From contig JAEUOZ010000041.1 of assembly GCA_016790225.1 (NCBI GenBank), forward strand, positions 27,489 to 91,488: a stretch of 64,000 bases of DNA, read 5' to 3'. The DNA comes from Rubrivivax sp. GTDB lineage: Bacteria > Pseudomonadota > Gammaproteobacteria > Burkholderiales > Burkholderiaceae. A model generated the notes under the pieces. That model was given only the letters and a program-made list of their open reading frames with translations. It made no database searches and was not told the DNA's origin. Positions 1 through 10,623 of the stretch are shown here, in pieces. The number at the start of each line of letters is the position of its first letter. Position 1 is the first letter of the stretch. The translations under genes and the position numbers were made by a program.

Positions 1-112
1 CCGCCGCGCGCGGCATCAGCGCCGGATCGGCGATGCCCGCGATCTGCGCGTTGCGCCAGTGCTCCAGCGCCTTGGGCGCGGTGGTGTAGTGGCCGTGGCA
101 ATCGATGATCAT
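1..112 (-). CDS. Amidohydrolase, 4-oxalomesaconate hydratase-like, N-terminal fragment
   Basis: This is the first 37 codons of a gene that runs off the left edge of the window. The start codon is the ATG read on the minus strand from 112. The visible protein begins MIIDCHGHYTTAPKALEHWR, which carries the His-x-His metal-binding motif (H6, H8) of the amidohydrolase superfamily. It closely resembles the start of the 4-oxalomesaconate hydratase (LigJ/GalB) group, which hydrates 4-oxalomesaconate in gallate and protocatechuate 4,5-cleavage pathways. It lies 159 bp downstream of the dehydroquinase gene on the same strand, consistent with an aromatic or quinate catabolic operon. The function assignment rests on the N-terminus only; another metal-dependent hydrolase of the same family is possible. 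Confidence 0.65.
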   Translation of the reverse strand, partial: MIIDCHGHYTTAPKALEHWRNAQIAGIADPALMPRAA

Positions 113-271
113 CGGCGCGGTCTCCTGGCGGGCTCGCCATCAGGCGGATCGATCATTGTGCGGTCTGGGGATCGACCCCAAGGCCGGTGCGGCGGCCTAG
201 CAGCTATCGCCGAACGGCATGGTCGCGCAGGGCCCAGGCCTGCCGGCAACGGGCACCGGGGAAGCGGCGTT

Positions 272-718
272 TCAGGCGCCCGCGCCACCCGCGGCCGATA
301 CCGCGGCGCGCAGCCCGAGGCGGTAGCTGTCCACCCCGAAACCGCTGATCTGGCCGCGCACGATCTCGGTGAAGACCGAGTGGTGGCGGAAGGGCTCGCG
401 GGCGTGCACATGGCTCATGTGCACCTCCACGATCGGGCACTTCAGGATGGCCAGCGCATCGCGCAGGCCATAGCTGTAGTGCGTCCAGGCGCCGGCGTTG
501 ATCACCACCGCCGCCACGCCTTCGCGATGGGCGGCGTGGATGCGCTCGGCCATCACGCCTTCGTGGTTGCTCTGGAAGCAGCTCACCTCGGCCCCCAGCT
601 GCGAGCCCAGGGCCACGAGCTGGGCATCGATCTGCGCCAGCGTCGCCGTGCCGTACTGGGCCGGATCACGCTGGCCGAACATGTCCAGGTTGATGCCGTG
701 CAGGACCAGGATCTTCAT
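272..718 (-). CDS. aroQ: Type II 3-dehydroquinate dehydratase
   Basis: The product has 148 residues, the usual length for the type II (dodecameric) dehydroquinases that reversibly dehydrate 3-dehydroquinate to 3-dehydroshikimate. The active-site set is present: R17 and Y22 in the flexible loop near NLDMFGQRDPAQYG, N74 and H80 in the INAGAWTHYS segment, and H100 with R111 in the VEVHMSHVHAREPFRHHS block. The ATG at 718 was chosen because the conserved MKILVLHGINL start sits there; the frame continues open upstream without similarity. The gene lies upstream of a 4-oxalomesaconate hydratase-like gene on the same strand, so a catabolic (quinate/shikimate to protocatechuate) role is as likely as aromatic amino acid synthesis. 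The family call is firm and the pathway assignment is inference. Confidence 0.9.
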   Translation of the reverse strand: MKILVLHGINLDMFGQRDPAQYGTATLAQIDAQLVALGSQLGAEVSCFQSNHEGVMAERIHAAHREGVAAVVINAGAWTHYSYGLRDALAILKCPIVEVHMSHVHAREPFRHHSVFTEIVRGQISGFGVDSYRLGLRAAVSAAGGAGA

Positions 719-962
719 GGGGTGCCTCGATGCGCTGTGGAATGGCCTGCGTATTCTGGCCATTTCGGCGATGACCTCGTCGACGCCGGCCCGGCCCCTG
801 GGGCCAGGAGCGTGGGCGGGAGCGGCCACGCAGCCGCCGTTCATCGCCCGTGCACGCCGTTCATCACGCGGCACTCGCGGCCCGTCGCTCACCCCGTGCC
901 GGCCGGCCCGCGGCTCTCTAGAGTCACGCCATCGATTCACTGCAAGCCCCAAGGAGCCGCTC

Positions 963-1109
963 ATGAAAACCACCCACACCCAACGTTTCACCAGCTTTGC
1001 TCTGGCTGCCGTCATCACCCTGGGCATGCTCTTCAGCATCGACGGTCTGGCCACCAGCGACGTGAGCGACGCGCTGCTCGCGCGCATCGTCGGTGCGCAG
1101 CAGGCCTGA
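963..1109 (+). CDS. Small exported peptide, 48 residues
   Basis: A short gene of 48 codons with a clear ribosome binding site (AAGGAG about 8 bases before the ATG). The product starts with basic residues (MKTTHTQR), followed by a hydrophobic stretch (about residues 10-27, FTSFALAAVITLGMLF) typical of a signal peptide or a single membrane anchor. A short polar tail ending IVGAQQA follows. Similar tiny signal-peptide proteins are common in Burkholderiales and have no assigned function. It lies between the divergent aroQ and the 3' end of the LysR gene and is transcribed away from aroQ. I chose the start by the ribosome binding site; a longer overlapping frame upstream is a shadow of aroQ. Function unknown. 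Confidence 0.65.
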   Translation: MKTTHTQRFTSFALAAVITLGMLFSIDGLATSDVSDALLARIVGAQQA

Positions 1110-1182
1110 TCGCCGTCATGCGGCGGTCCGCACCTGCTGACGGGGCGGGCCGCCGTGCCGATCTCAAACCTTTTGACTGAGT

Positions 1183-2097
1183 CTACCGGCGCACCAGCAT
1201 GCCGCGCAGCCAACCCAGCAGCGATCGCTGCAGCGGCGTCACGCGCTTGGTGGCGGATGTCGCCAGGCACAGCGTATTCACCAGCGCGGGCTCCACGATG
1301 GGCCGCGCCTGCAGCGAGCCGGCTGCTTCCGCATCGCCCAGCGCCTCGGCCGTGAGGACCGCGTGGCCGTGCCCGCTGCGCACCAGCGCCAGGATCGCCG
1401 GTACGCTGGACATCTCCCAGGCGATGTGCAGCTTGATGCCGGACAGCGCCGCCTGCGCCTCCAGCAGGCGCCGCGTGGCGTGCAGGCGCTCCGGAATGAC
1501 CAGCGGCAGGCCTTCCAGATCCCGCAGCGGCACGGGCGATGGCTCGGCGCGGCGCACCCGGCGCGCCGGGGCGGGCGCGGCCGGCCGCGGGCTGATCAGG
1601 CACAGCGGCTCGCTGCGCAGCGGCTCGATCTCCAGCGCCGCATGGGGCTGGGGGCTGTAGAGCAGGCCCACGTCCACGCGCCCGGTGGCGATCCACTCGG
1701 CGATATGCGCTGACAAACCCTCCACCACCGCCAACCGCGCCTTGGGCCATTCGCGCTGGAAGGTCTGCACCAGCGGCACCGCCAGCTGGCGGCCCAGGCT
1801 GGGCGGCAGGCCCAGCACCACACGCCCGGCGGGTTCGTCGCGGCTGGCCTCCAGATCCTCGCGGGCCCGCGCCACCAGCGCCAGGATGCCCACGCTGTGC
1901 TCGAAGAGCCGCTTGCCGGCCTCGGTGAGCACCACGCCGCGGCCGGTGCGTTCGAGCAGCGTCACATGCAGATCGATTTCCAGCTGGCGCACCTGCCGGC
2001 TGAGCGCCGGCTGCACCGTATCCAGCACCAGCGCGGCCTTGCTGAAGCTGCCCATCTCGGCCACGCGCACAAAGGTTTCGAGCTGCTTGAGGTTCAT
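1183..2097 (-). CDS. LysR-family transcriptional regulator
   Basis: The product has 304 residues with the standard LysR layout. An N-terminal winged helix-turn-helix lies at residues 1-60 (starting MNLKQLETFVRVAEMGSFSK, with the recognition helix around VQPALSRQVRQLE), followed by a periplasmic-binding-protein-like effector domain from about residue 90. The ATG at 2097 is preferred over an upstream in-frame ATG because the family begins directly with the MNLKQLETF motif. It reads in the same direction as the dehydroquinase and hydratase genes downstream, and only the 48-residue gene on the other strand lies between. Control of that aromatic-acid locus is a reasonable inference. The effector cannot be read from the sequence. 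Its promoter region is shared with the divergent SPFH operon (2098-2255). Confidence 0.9.
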   Translation of the reverse strand: MNLKQLETFVRVAEMGSFSKAALVLDTVQPALSRQVRQLEIDLHVTLLERTGRGVVLTEAGKRLFEHSVGILALVARAREDLEASRDEPAGRVVLGLPPSLGRQLAVPLVQTFQREWPKARLAVVEGLSAHIAEWIATGRVDVGLLYSPQPHAALEIEPLRSEPLCLISPRPAAPAPARRVRRAEPSPVPLRDLEGLPLVIPERLHATRRLLEAQAALSGIKLHIAWEMSSVPAILALVRSGHGHAVLTAEALGDAEAAGSLQARPIVEPALVNTLCLATSATKRVTPLQRSLLGWLRGMLVRR

Positions 2098-2185
2098 CGC
2101 GGCGCCATCGTATCTGCGCCGCCTCGGCACGCAAGACGCGGGTGCGGGCGGGATCGGGCCGGGCGCGCAGCCCGGAACCCGTCGG

Positions 2186-2214
2186 TTGACAAGCCCTCGC
2201 GACGGTATTACAGT
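2186..2214 (+). promoter_or_regulatory. Probable sigma-70 promoter of the SPFH operon
   Basis: A perfect -35 hexamer TTGACA (2186-2191) is followed after 17 bases by TACAGT (2209-2214), which agrees with the -10 consensus at four of six positions. It sits about 40 bases upstream of the SPFH start codon. A consensus -35 box with ideal spacing is unusual in this G+C-rich DNA. The -10 element overlaps the palindrome listed separately, which suggests repression at this promoter. Confidence 0.6.
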
Positions 2215-2223
2215 GATATCACT
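2212..2223. repeat. 12-bp perfect palindrome, probable operator
   Basis: AGTGATATCACT is perfectly self-complementary and overlaps the -10 region and probable start point of the SPFH operon promoter. A partly matching half-site (TGATTTC) follows at 2225-2231. The position suggests repressor binding. The ribbon-helix-helix protein encoded at the end of the same operon (3679-3903) is the obvious candidate, but this is inference. Confidence 0.5.
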
Positions 2224-2255
2224 TTGATTTCTGTGACCCCCCTGAGGAGAACCGC

Positions 2256-3161
2256 ATGAATTCCGAACGCCACCCCGCCGCCGGCCCGCGCCTGCTGGAG
2301 CGCCCGGTGCAGTCGATGAACGGCTACCTCGCGGCCACGATCGGCGCGCTGCTGATCCTGGCCACCGTCACCAGCTTCATCCTCGCGCCCATCGGCACGG
2401 TGCTGACCGTGCTGCCGCGCGTGCTGTTGATCATCATCGGCGTCGCGCTGCTGGCAGGCCTGTACATGCTGCAGCCGCGCGAGGCCGCAATCCTGCTGCT
2501 CTTCGGCGAATACAAGGGCACGGATCGCTCCGAGGGCCTGCGCTGGGCCAACCCTTTCTACGTCAAGCGCAAGATCTCGCTGCGCAGCCGCAACCTGAAC
2601 GCGCCCACGCTGAAGGTCAACGACAAGCGCGGCAACCCGATCGAGATCAGCGCCGTCGTGGTCTGGCGCGTGGAAGACACGGCGCAGGCCGTGTTCGAGG
2701 TCGATGACTACGAGAACTACGTGAAGGTGCAGGCCGAAGCCGCCATCCGCCACCTGGCCACGCAGTTTGCCTACGACGAGGGCGAAGACCTGGCACCCGG
2801 CGAGACCACGCTGCGCAGCGGCCAGGCGGCCATCACCGCCCTGCGCGAGGAACTGCAGCAGCGCTTCGACGATGCCGGCGTGGTGGTGGAAGACGCCAAG
2901 CTCAGCCATCTGGCCTACGCGCCGGAGATCGCGCAGGTGATGCTGCGGCGCCAGCAGGCCGAGGCGATCATCAGCGCGCGCCAGAAGATCGTGCAGGGCG
3001 CGGTCTCGATGGTGGAGGCGGCACTCAAGGGCCTCAGCGAGCGCAGCATCGTGGTGCTCGACGACGAGCGCAAGGCCTCGATGGTCAGCAACCTGCTCGT
3101 GGTGCTGTGCTCCGACAAGGACACGCAGCCCATCATCAACACCGGCACGCTGTACGGCTGA
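2256..3161 (+). CDS. SPFH/Band 7 domain membrane protein
   Basis: The 301-residue protein has two hydrophobic segments near the N-terminus (about residues 28-46 and 52-70) and then an SPFH (stomatin/prohibitin/flotillin/HflK) domain from about residue 75. The [15 protein letters not shown] start of this domain and the later [20 protein letters not shown] region are typical. A helical tail with [20 protein letters not shown] follows and would support oligomerisation. Such proteins form ring-like membrane microdomain scaffolds; the bacterial substrate is not known. It is the first gene of a compact set with a small membrane protein (22 bp downstream), a ribbon-helix-helix protein and a serine hydrolase. 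The SPFH-small protein-RHH order recurs in proteobacteria. The start has GAGGAG close upstream. Confidence 0.88.
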   Translation: MNSERHPAAGPRLLERPVQSMNGYLAATIGALLILATVTSFILAPIGTVLTVLPRVLLIIIGVALLAGLYMLQPREAAILLLFGEYKGTDRSEGLRWANPFYVKRKISLRSRNLNAPTLKVNDKRGNPIEISAVVVWRVEDTAQAVFEVDDYENYVKVQAEAAIRHLATQFAYDEGEDLAPGETTLRSGQAAITALREELQQRFDDAGVVVEDAKLSHLAYAPEIAQVMLRRQQAEAIISARQKIVQGAVSMVEAALKGLSERSIVVLDDERKASMVSNLLVVLCSDKDTQPIINTGTLYG

Positions 3162-3183
3162 GGCCGGCAGCAGGACGCGCACC

Positions 3184-3654
3184 ATGACCCGCCACCTTGC
3201 CTACCGCCACACGCAGACCTACACCGTGCTGTGGCTGATCCTGATCGTCGCCGCTGCCGTCACCGTGCCCGCCACGATGGGCAGCACCGCCACCCCCGAG
3301 GGGCTTGCCGGCGTGCTGCTGGTGCTGGCCACCTTCCTCGCCGGCCTGCTGTTGCTGGGTCGCCTGGTGATCGAGGTCGACAGCGAAGCGGTGCGCTGGA
3401 GCTTCGGCTATGTGGGCTGGCCCGCCTGGCAGGAGCCCTTGAAGAGCATCGTCAGCACCGAACTGGGCAAGGCCAACGTGGCCTTCGGTTCCGGCATCAA
3501 GGGCACGGCCAAGCACCGGCAGTTCAACGTGGTGATCTCGGGCCCGGCCCTGAGGCTGCACCTGATGGACGGCCGCAGCGTCACGCTGGGCACGCCCGAG
3601 CCGCAGCGGCTGCAGGGCTTCATCGAGGCGCGGCGCGATCAGCGCCTGAAGTAA
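3184..3654 (+). CDS. Conserved small membrane protein of the SPFH operon
   Basis: The 156-residue protein has two hydrophobic segments in its first 70 residues (about 16-35 and 43-62), followed by a soluble C-terminal half that looks like a small beta-rich domain ([19 protein letters not shown] and later [19 protein letters not shown]). This layout resembles the PH-like/YdbT-type membrane domains often found beside SPFH or slipin genes. It starts 22 bp after the SPFH stop codon and 24 bp before the ribbon-helix-helix gene, so it is almost certainly co-transcribed. A role in the SPFH complex is inferred from context. No catalytic motif is visible. Confidence 0.75.
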   Translation: MTRHLAYRHTQTYTVLWLILIVAAAVTVPATMGSTATPEGLAGVLLVLATFLAGLLLLGRLVIEVDSEAVRWSFGYVGWPAWQEPLKSIVSTELGKANVAFGSGIKGTAKHRQFNVVISGPALRLHLMDGRSVTLGTPEPQRLQGFIEARRDQRLK

Positions 3655-3678
3655 TTCCCGCTCGTCCGGTCACGCGCC

Positions 3679-3903
3679 ATGGCCAGCCCCGGCAAGAAGA
3701 GCTTCCTGCTGCGCATCGATCCGGCTCTGTGGGCCGAGATCGAGCGCCTGGCCTCGCAGGAACTGCGCAGCGCCAACGCCCAGGTCGAGTATCTGCTGCG
3801 CGAAGGCCTCGCGCGGCGCGGGCGCAGGCCCGGCGAAGAGACGACTGACCGAGCCCGACCGGCAGCCAGCCACAGACCCGCCAGCGAGGCGGACGAGGAG
3901 TGA
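3679..3903 (+). CDS. Arc-like ribbon-helix-helix DNA-binding protein
   Basis: The product has 74 residues. The first 50 form a ribbon-helix-helix unit of the Arc/MetJ class: a short beta strand (KKSFLLRIDP), helix A (ALWAEIERLASQELRS) and helix B (NAQVEYLLREGLAR). The remaining 24 residues are charged and probably disordered. Proteins of this type follow SPFH genes in many proteobacteria. The likely role is repression of its own operon through the palindrome at 2212-2223, which is inference. Its TGA stop overlaps the ATG of the following serine hydrolase gene (TGATG), which indicates translational coupling. Confidence 0.8.
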   Translation: MASPGKKSFLLRIDPALWAEIERLASQELRSANAQVEYLLREGLARRGRRPGEETTDRARPAASHRPASEADEE

Positions 3904-5342
3904 TGATGAACGACATGTCGCGTCGACAGTTCAACCGCCGCACAGCCCAAGCCGGCCTGGCGGCCCTGGCCGGCTCTGCCGTCGCCGGGAGCCTGGCTGG
4001 GCGGGCCCTCCCGGCCGCCGCGCAGACCGCCACGCAGCCCGCAGCCGAGCCCGCCTGGGCCGCCGCGCTGCGCCTGCGCGCACGCCACGAAGGCCGCGGC
4101 TTCGCGGCGGCGCTGATCATGCCCGGTGGCGATGAGCTGGCCTTTGCCGGCACGCGATCGGCCACCCAGGCATCGGCGCCCGATGCTGGCGACCGCTTCG
4201 AGTACGGCTCCGTCACCAAGACCTTCACCGCGCTGCTGCTGGCCGATGCCGTGCAACGCCGCGACCTGCAACTGGCTGAGCCGGTGGAGGCGGCGCTGGG
4301 GCGCCCGCTGCGCGACAGCGCGGGCGAGCCGATCACCTGGCTGGATCTGGCCACCCACCGCAGCGGCCTGCCCCGACTGCCGGCCAACCTCGAACCACCC
4401 AGACCCGCCGACCCCTATGCCGGTTACGGCGCGGCCCAGCTGCAAGCCTTTGTGGAAGCCTGGAAGCCGCAGGTGCCGCGACAGGCCCGCTGGGAGTACA
4501 GCAACCTGGGTTTCGGCCTGCTGGGGCACGCGCTGGGCCTGCGGGCCGGCAAGCCCTATCCTGCCCTGCTGGCCGAACGGGTGCTGCAGCCGCTGGGCCT
4601 GACGGACATCCGCGTGGCCACGCCGGGCGATCCGGGCGCCGGCCTGCTGCCCGGCCATGACGATCAGCGCCGCGCCGTGCCGCGCTGGACCTTCGATGCG
4701 CTGGCCGGAGCTGGCGCCCTGATCGGCCCGCTGCCGGCCCTGGTGCGCTACGCGCGCTGCGCGCTGGGCCTGGTGGACAACCCCCTGGCCCCGGCCTTTG
4801 CCCTGACGCTGCAGCGCCACGCCGATGCCGGCCAGCCGGCCAACGCCATGGGTCTGGGCTGGATCCTGGGCACGCTGAATGGCCGGCGCATCGCCAACCA
4901 CGATGGCGGCACCTACGGCTTCTCCTCATCCCTGTTCCTCGACCCCGGCGGCCGCCGCGCTTCGGTGGTGCTGGCCAATGCCTTCGTCAGCGTCACCGAT
5001 CTGGCCCTGCACCTGCTGGATCCCGCCGTGCCGCCGCGCGACGTGGTGGCCGAGCAGGCCCAGACGCAGCGCCCCGCCGCCGAGGTGGCCGCCAGCGCAC
5101 TGGCCGTACTGGCCGGTGTCTATGCGCTCAATCCGCAGTTCAAGCTCAGCGTGCGCACGCGCGAAGCGCGCCTCTTTGCGCAGGCCACTGGCCAGGGCGA
5201 GTTCGAGCTCTTTGCCCAGGACACACGCCGCTTCTTCGCGCGCATCACGGCGCTGGAGATCCTGTTTGAAGGCGATGGCGGCACGCCGCCGGCGCTGGTG
5301 CTCAGCCAGGGTGGGCAGCGCCTGCGTTTTGTGCGCGAGTGA
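3903..5342 (+). CDS. Tat-exported beta-lactamase-fold serine hydrolase (class C/esterase VIII-like)
   Basis: The 479-residue product begins with a twin-arginine signal (SRRQFNRR at residues 6-13, then a hydrophobic run ending near ALPAAAQT at 36-42). The body is the penicillin-binding-protein/class C beta-lactamase fold: S103-x-x-K106 in GSVTKTF, Y199-S-N201 in WEYSNLGFGLLG, and H333-D-G335 where lactamases have KTG. The H-x-G variant is usual in family VIII esterases and D-aminopeptidases. The substrate is unknown; a peptide or ester is more likely than an antibiotic. ATG 3903 overlaps the preceding stop; a GTG at 3900 and an ATG at 3906 are alternatives. It is coupled to the ribbon-helix-helix gene, an unusual addition to the SPFH operon. 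Confidence 0.87.
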   Translation: MMNDMSRRQFNRRTAQAGLAALAGSAVAGSLAGRALPAAAQTATQPAAEPAWAAALRLRARHEGRGFAAALIMPGGDELAFAGTRSATQASAPDAGDRFEYGSVTKTFTALLLADAVQRRDLQLAEPVEAALGRPLRDSAGEPITWLDLATHRSGLPRLPANLEPPRPADPYAGYGAAQLQAFVEAWKPQVPRQARWEYSNLGFGLLGHALGLRAGKPYPALLAERVLQPLGLTDIRVATPGDPGAGLLPGHDDQRRAVPRWTFDALAGAGALIGPLPALVRYARCALGLVDNPLAPAFALTLQRHADAGQPANAMGLGWILGTLNGRRIANHDGGTYGFSSSLFLDPGGRRASVVLANAFVSVTDLALHLLDPAVPPRDVVAEQAQTQRPAAEVAASALAVLAGVYALNPQFKLSVRTREARLFAQATGQGEFELFAQDTRRFFARITALEILFEGDGGTPPALVLSQGGQRLRFVRE

Positions 5343-5418
5343 GGGGCCGGCGCGCGGCACGGGCGGCAGCGCCAGGCCGCCGCAGGTCCGCGCAAGGCAC
5401 GGCCGATAGACTGTCCGC

Positions 5419-7218
<1,800 letters not shown>

Positions 7219-7300
7219 GGCCTGCAGCGCGGCGTGTCGCGGCGCTCGACGGGGCTCGGGCTGACCTTTTCCAGGGCCACGCCGGGCGCCGCCCGCGCCG

Positions 7301-8152
7301 CTAACGCGCGTCGTTCAGGGCCCAGTCGTAATCGGTGAAGCTGATGTCCACCCCGCCGGCGCGGATGCGTTCGCGCTCGGCCGGGGTATCGGCCAGGCTG
7401 TCGGCATGGCGCGCCGCAAAGGCCGCCAGCGAGCTGATGCCGCGGTGCCCCAGGCGGAAATCCTCGCCGAACCAATCGAAGATCTTCGACAGCTCCAGCC
7501 GCTGGCGCTGGGCATTCCACCGGTTGCGGCTGCGGTCGCTCATGAAGCGGACGGTCTGCTCATCCAGCTGCACCTCCAGGCGCTCTGCGACGAAGGCCTC
7601 TTCGCGCAGCGCAGGGCAGCCGATGCTGGCGCAGTTGACGCCGAAGTGCACCCGCGGATCGTCATAGTCGCCCCGCTTGCGCAGCATCTGGTGCTCGATC
7701 TCGTCCAGCGAGACCTTGCTGCCCAGCAGCGGCACCCAGCGCGGCTTCCAGGGGCTCTGCAGCAGGCTGCCCAGGTCCTTGATGGATTTCAGATCCGGGT
7801 AGCGTGTGAGGATCAGCTCCACCGTGAAGGCGTTGTAGGCGTTGATCAGGAAGGCCTGACGCTGGGCCTTGCTCCAGCCGGCAAAGCTGGCGGCCGAAAC
7901 GGCCGAGAGGCTGTCCAGGTAAGCCTTCAGCTCCGCACGCGCCGCGGCCATGCCGGCATAGTGCAGCTGGCTGGCCTGGCCGCCGCGTTGCACGCGCAGG
8001 TGCCGCCGCAGCAAGGCCGTCCAGGCCGCGTGGCTGTGGTCGAAGGTTTGAGCCTGCAGCGAAGGCAGCCAGGCGGCAGCACAGGCCGCCGCGACGGCCT
8101 GCAAGGCCAGGCGGCGGTGGCCGCTGCGCGGCGGGTGCAAGGACGGGTTCAT
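7301..8152 (-). CDS. DUF547 domain protein, exported
   Basis: The 283-residue product starts at the ATG at 8152, which overlaps the stop of the upstream gene as ATGA. A signal peptide is likely (residues 1-35, RRLALQAVAAACAAAWLPSLQAQ). The rest is a DUF547 domain with its characteristic segments QAFLINAYNAFTVELIL, VHFGVNCASIGCPAL and KIFDWFGEDF. The conserved Cys, Asn and His suggest a papain-like or transglutaminase-like fold, but the activity is not established. DUF547 genes commonly follow TVP38/TMEM64-disulfide reductase fusions, as here, so the two products probably share an envelope redox or membrane task. That link is inference. Confidence 0.87.
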   Translation of the reverse strand: MNPSLHPPRSGHRRLALQAVAAACAAAWLPSLQAQTFDHSHAAWTALLRRHLRVQRGGQASQLHYAGMAAARAELKAYLDSLSAVSAASFAGWSKAQRQAFLINAYNAFTVELILTRYPDLKSIKDLGSLLQSPWKPRWVPLLGSKVSLDEIEHQMLRKRGDYDDPRVHFGVNCASIGCPALREEAFVAERLEVQLDEQTVRFMSDRSRNRWNAQRQRLELSKIFDWFGEDFRLGHRGISSLAAFAARHADSLADTPAERERIRAGGVDISFTDYDWALNDAR

Positions 8153-10314
8153 GAGCGCTCCCAGGCGTGATAGCGGGCCACCCACTGCAGCAGCTTCTGC
8201 GGCGCGTGCGCCCGTTTCCAGGCGCCGGCCGCGTACTTGTTGGCCTCGGCCAGCGTGGGGTAGGTGTGGATGGTGCCGAGGATCTTGTTCAGGCCCAGCC
8301 CATGCTTCATGGCCAGCACAAACTCGGCCAGCAGGTCGCCGGCGTGTTCGCCGACCAGGGTGGCGCCCAGGATGCGGTCCTTGCCCGGCACGGTCAGCAC
8401 CTTGACAAAGCCGTGCGCCGTGCCGTCGGCGATGGCGCGGTCCAGATCGTCCAGGCCGTAGCGCGTCACCTCGAAGGGGATGCCCTGCTCGCGGGCCTCG
8501 GTCTCGCTCAGGCCCACGCGGGCGACCTCGGGGTCGGTGAAGGTGGCCCAGGGGATCACCCGGTAGTCGGCCTTGAAGCGCTTGAAACGGCCGAACAAGG
8601 CATTCACCGTGGCATACCAGGCCTGGTGGGCCGCCGTGTGGGTGAACTGGTAGGGGCCAGCCACATCACCCACCGCATAGATGTTCGGGTAGAGCGTCTG
8701 CAGCCAGGCATCGGTCTCGATGGTCTTGCGGGGCGTGAGCGGCATGCCGAGTTCTTCCAGCCCGTAGCCGCTGACCCGCGGGCTGCGTCCCACCGCGCAC
8801 AGCAGTTCGTCGAAGGGGATGGCCAGCTCGGCCTCGCCATGGCGCGCCACCAGGCGTTTTTCGCCATCGACGGTTTCCACACGCACGGCCTGGTGACCGG
8901 TGAGCACCTGCACGCCATCGGCGCGCAGCGAGGCGGCCACCCGTTCGGAGACCTCCGGGTCTTCGCGCACCAGCAGGCGCGGCGCCATCTCCACCTGCGT
9001 GACCTGGCTGCCCAGGCGCGCAAAGCTCTGCGCGAGTTCGCTGCCGATCGGGCCGCCCCCCAGCACCACCAGGCGCCGCGGCAGCGCCGTGAGGCCCCAC
9101 ACGGTGTCGCTGGTCAGGCAGCCGGTTTCCTTCAGGCCCGGGATCGGCGGCACGAAGGGGCTGGCGCCGGCCGCGATGATGATGCTGCGCGTGCTCAGCG
9201 TCTGGCGGCTGCCGTCCGCCTGCGTGACCTCCACCGTCCAGGGGCTGGTGATGCGCGCGTGTCCTTGCAGCACGTCCACACCCAGCTGCACATAACGTTC
9301 CACCGAATCGTGCGGCTCGATGTCGCGGATCACCCCGTGGATGCGCCGCATCACGGCGGCAAAGTCCACCTCGCCCTGCACGCCCTGCAGGCCCAGTGTG
9401 TGGGCCGTCTTCAGCTGGCGGGCCAGCTTGGCCGATCGGATCAGCGCCTTGCTGGGCACGCAGCCGAAGTTCAGGCAATCGCCTCCCATCTTGTGGCCTT
9501 CGATCAGCGTGACCTTGGCCTTCACCGCGGCTGCGATGTAGGCCGATACCAGGCCGCCCGCACCGGCGCCGATGACCACCAGGTTGCGATCGAAGCGCCG
9601 CGGCCGCGGCCAGCGCGCGGTGATCTTGCGCCGCTGCCAGGCGCCCACCAGGGCCTTGGCGATCAGCGGGAAGACCCCCAGCAGCACGAAGCTGAGCAAC
9701 AGGCCCGGCGAGAGGATGTCACCCGGTGACCGGATCGCCGCGAGCTGCGTGCCCGCATTCACGTAGACGGCCGTGCCGGCCAGCATGCCCAGCTGGCTGA
9801 TGCCGTAGAAGCGGCCGGCGCCCATCGGCGTGAGCCCCATCAGCAGGTTGATCAGCCAGAAGGGAAAGACCGGCACCAGCCGCAACGTCAGCAGGTAGAA
9901 GCTGCCGTCCTTGCGCACCCCGTCGTTGATGGGCGCCAGCGACGGGCCGAAGCGGGCCTGGATGGCGTCGCGCAACAGGTAGCGCGCGGCCAGGAAGGCC
10001 AGCAGCGCCCCCAGGCTGGACGCGAAGCTGACGATCAGCAGACCCCAGCCCAGCCCGAACATGGCGCCAGCCGCCAGCGTGAGGATCACGGCCCCCGGGA
10101 TCGACAGCGCCGCCGCGGCCACATACAGCGCAAAGAACAGCGCCGCCGTCTGCAGCGGCTGCGCCTGTACGCGGGCCTGCAGCGCATCGCGGCTGGCCTT
10201 CAGGTTGTCCAGCGTGAGCCAGGCGCCCAGTTCGTAGTGGCGCCAGGCCCAGACACCGGCCAGCAGCAGCAGCGCCAGGCCGGCCCACAGCACGCGCTTG
10301 CCAGGGCGGGCCAT
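8149..10314 (-). CDS. TVP38/TMEM64 membrane domain fused to a flavin disulfide reductase
   Basis: The 721-residue protein has two parts. Residues 1-230 form a TVP38/TMEM64 (DedA-like, VTT) membrane domain with about six hydrophobic segments. Residues 244-721 form a class I pyridine nucleotide-disulfide oxidoreductase like dihydrolipoamide or mercuric reductase. The FAD-binding GAGAGGL lies at about 249-255, the redox pair is C280 and C285 in [13 protein letters not shown], and the C-terminal catalytic histidine lies in the [10 protein letters not shown] segment. There is no N-terminal heavy-metal domain or C-terminal vicinal cysteine pair, so mercury reduction is unlikely. The fusion itself is known in proteobacteria. 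ATG 10314 is preferred over a GTG one codon upstream. The gene is translationally coupled to the DUF547 gene downstream. Confidence 0.9.
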   Translation of the reverse strand: MARPGKRVLWAGLALLLLAGVWAWRHYELGAWLTLDNLKASRDALQARVQAQPLQTAALFFALYVAAAALSIPGAVILTLAAGAMFGLGWGLLIVSFASSLGALLAFLAARYLLRDAIQARFGPSLAPINDGVRKDGSFYLLTLRLVPVFPFWLINLLMGLTPMGAGRFYGISQLGMLAGTAVYVNAGTQLAAIRSPGDILSPGLLLSFVLLGVFPLIAKALVGAWQRRKITARWPRPRRFDRNLVVIGAGAGGLVSAYIAAAVKAKVTLIEGHKMGGDCLNFGCVPSKALIRSAKLARQLKTAHTLGLQGVQGEVDFAAVMRRIHGVIRDIEPHDSVERYVQLGVDVLQGHARITSPWTVEVTQADGSRQTLSTRSIIIAAGASPFVPPIPGLKETGCLTSDTVWGLTALPRRLVVLGGGPIGSELAQSFARLGSQVTQVEMAPRLLVREDPEVSERVAASLRADGVQVLTGHQAVRVETVDGEKRLVARHGEAELAIPFDELLCAVGRSPRVSGYGLEELGMPLTPRKTIETDAWLQTLYPNIYAVGDVAGPYQFTHTAAHQAWYATVNALFGRFKRFKADYRVIPWATFTDPEVARVGLSETEAREQGIPFEVTRYGLDDLDRAIADGTAHGFVKVLTVPGKDRILGATLVGEHAGDLLAEFVLAMKHGLGLNKILGTIHTYPTLAEANKYAAGAWKRAHAPQKLLQWVARYHAWERS

Positions 10315-10536
10315 CACCGGGCTCCCGGCCGCGGCGCGGCAGGTGGGCGGCGCCTGGCCCCGCGGCGGCCTGCCGCAGCGGCGTCGGCGACCCAGGCACG
10401 CGGCCGCTGCGCGCAGCTGCAGGAGCAGGAGCAGCCCGAAAGGGAATCACGGCGTGAGGTCATGGGCGATGCTTCTTCGAGAGGGAACCTGACCATGGTC
10501 GCCGAAGCACCCCCTGCGGTTACAGCGGGCAGACCC

Positions 10537-10569
10537 GGGGCCGAACTGGGGCCGAACCAGGGCCGAACC
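10537..10569. repeat. Three tandem 11-bp repeats upstream of the bufA promoter
   Basis: The unit GGGGCCGAACT/C is repeated three times without gaps (10537-10547, 10548-10558, 10559-10569). The first base differs in the third copy and the last base in the first. The 11-bp spacing is close to one helical turn and the array ends about 29 bases before the -35 motif, so it could bind an activator on one face of the DNA. No such regulator is known to me for bufferin operons. Confidence 0.5.
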
Positions 10570-10597
10570 GGAGCCCAGGAATTTCTGCAGGGCCGGT

Positions 10598-10623
10598 GTA
10601 ACCCGGCGCGGATCCGCTGCGAA
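10598..10623 (+). promoter_or_regulatory. Probable ECF sigma (SigF-type) promoter of the bufferin operon
   Basis: GTAACC (10598-10603) and CGAA (10620-10623) are separated by exactly 16 bases. This is the -35/-10 pattern I recall for the Caulobacter SigF regulon, which includes the bufferin operon. The cognate sigma factor and NrsF anti-sigma are encoded directly downstream of this operon in the window, which supports the reading. The distance to the bufA start codon is about 138 bases. Confidence 0.65.

Noticed and set aside
3903..5342. An antibiotic-resistance beta-lactamase
   Set aside because: The KTG motif is replaced by H-D-G, as in esterase VIII-type hydrolases, and the genomic context is an SPFH operon with no resistance genes.
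8149..10314. Mercuric reductase (merA) as the function of the fusion protein
   Set aside because: There is no N-terminal heavy-metal domain and no C-terminal vicinal cysteine pair, and no mer genes are nearby.
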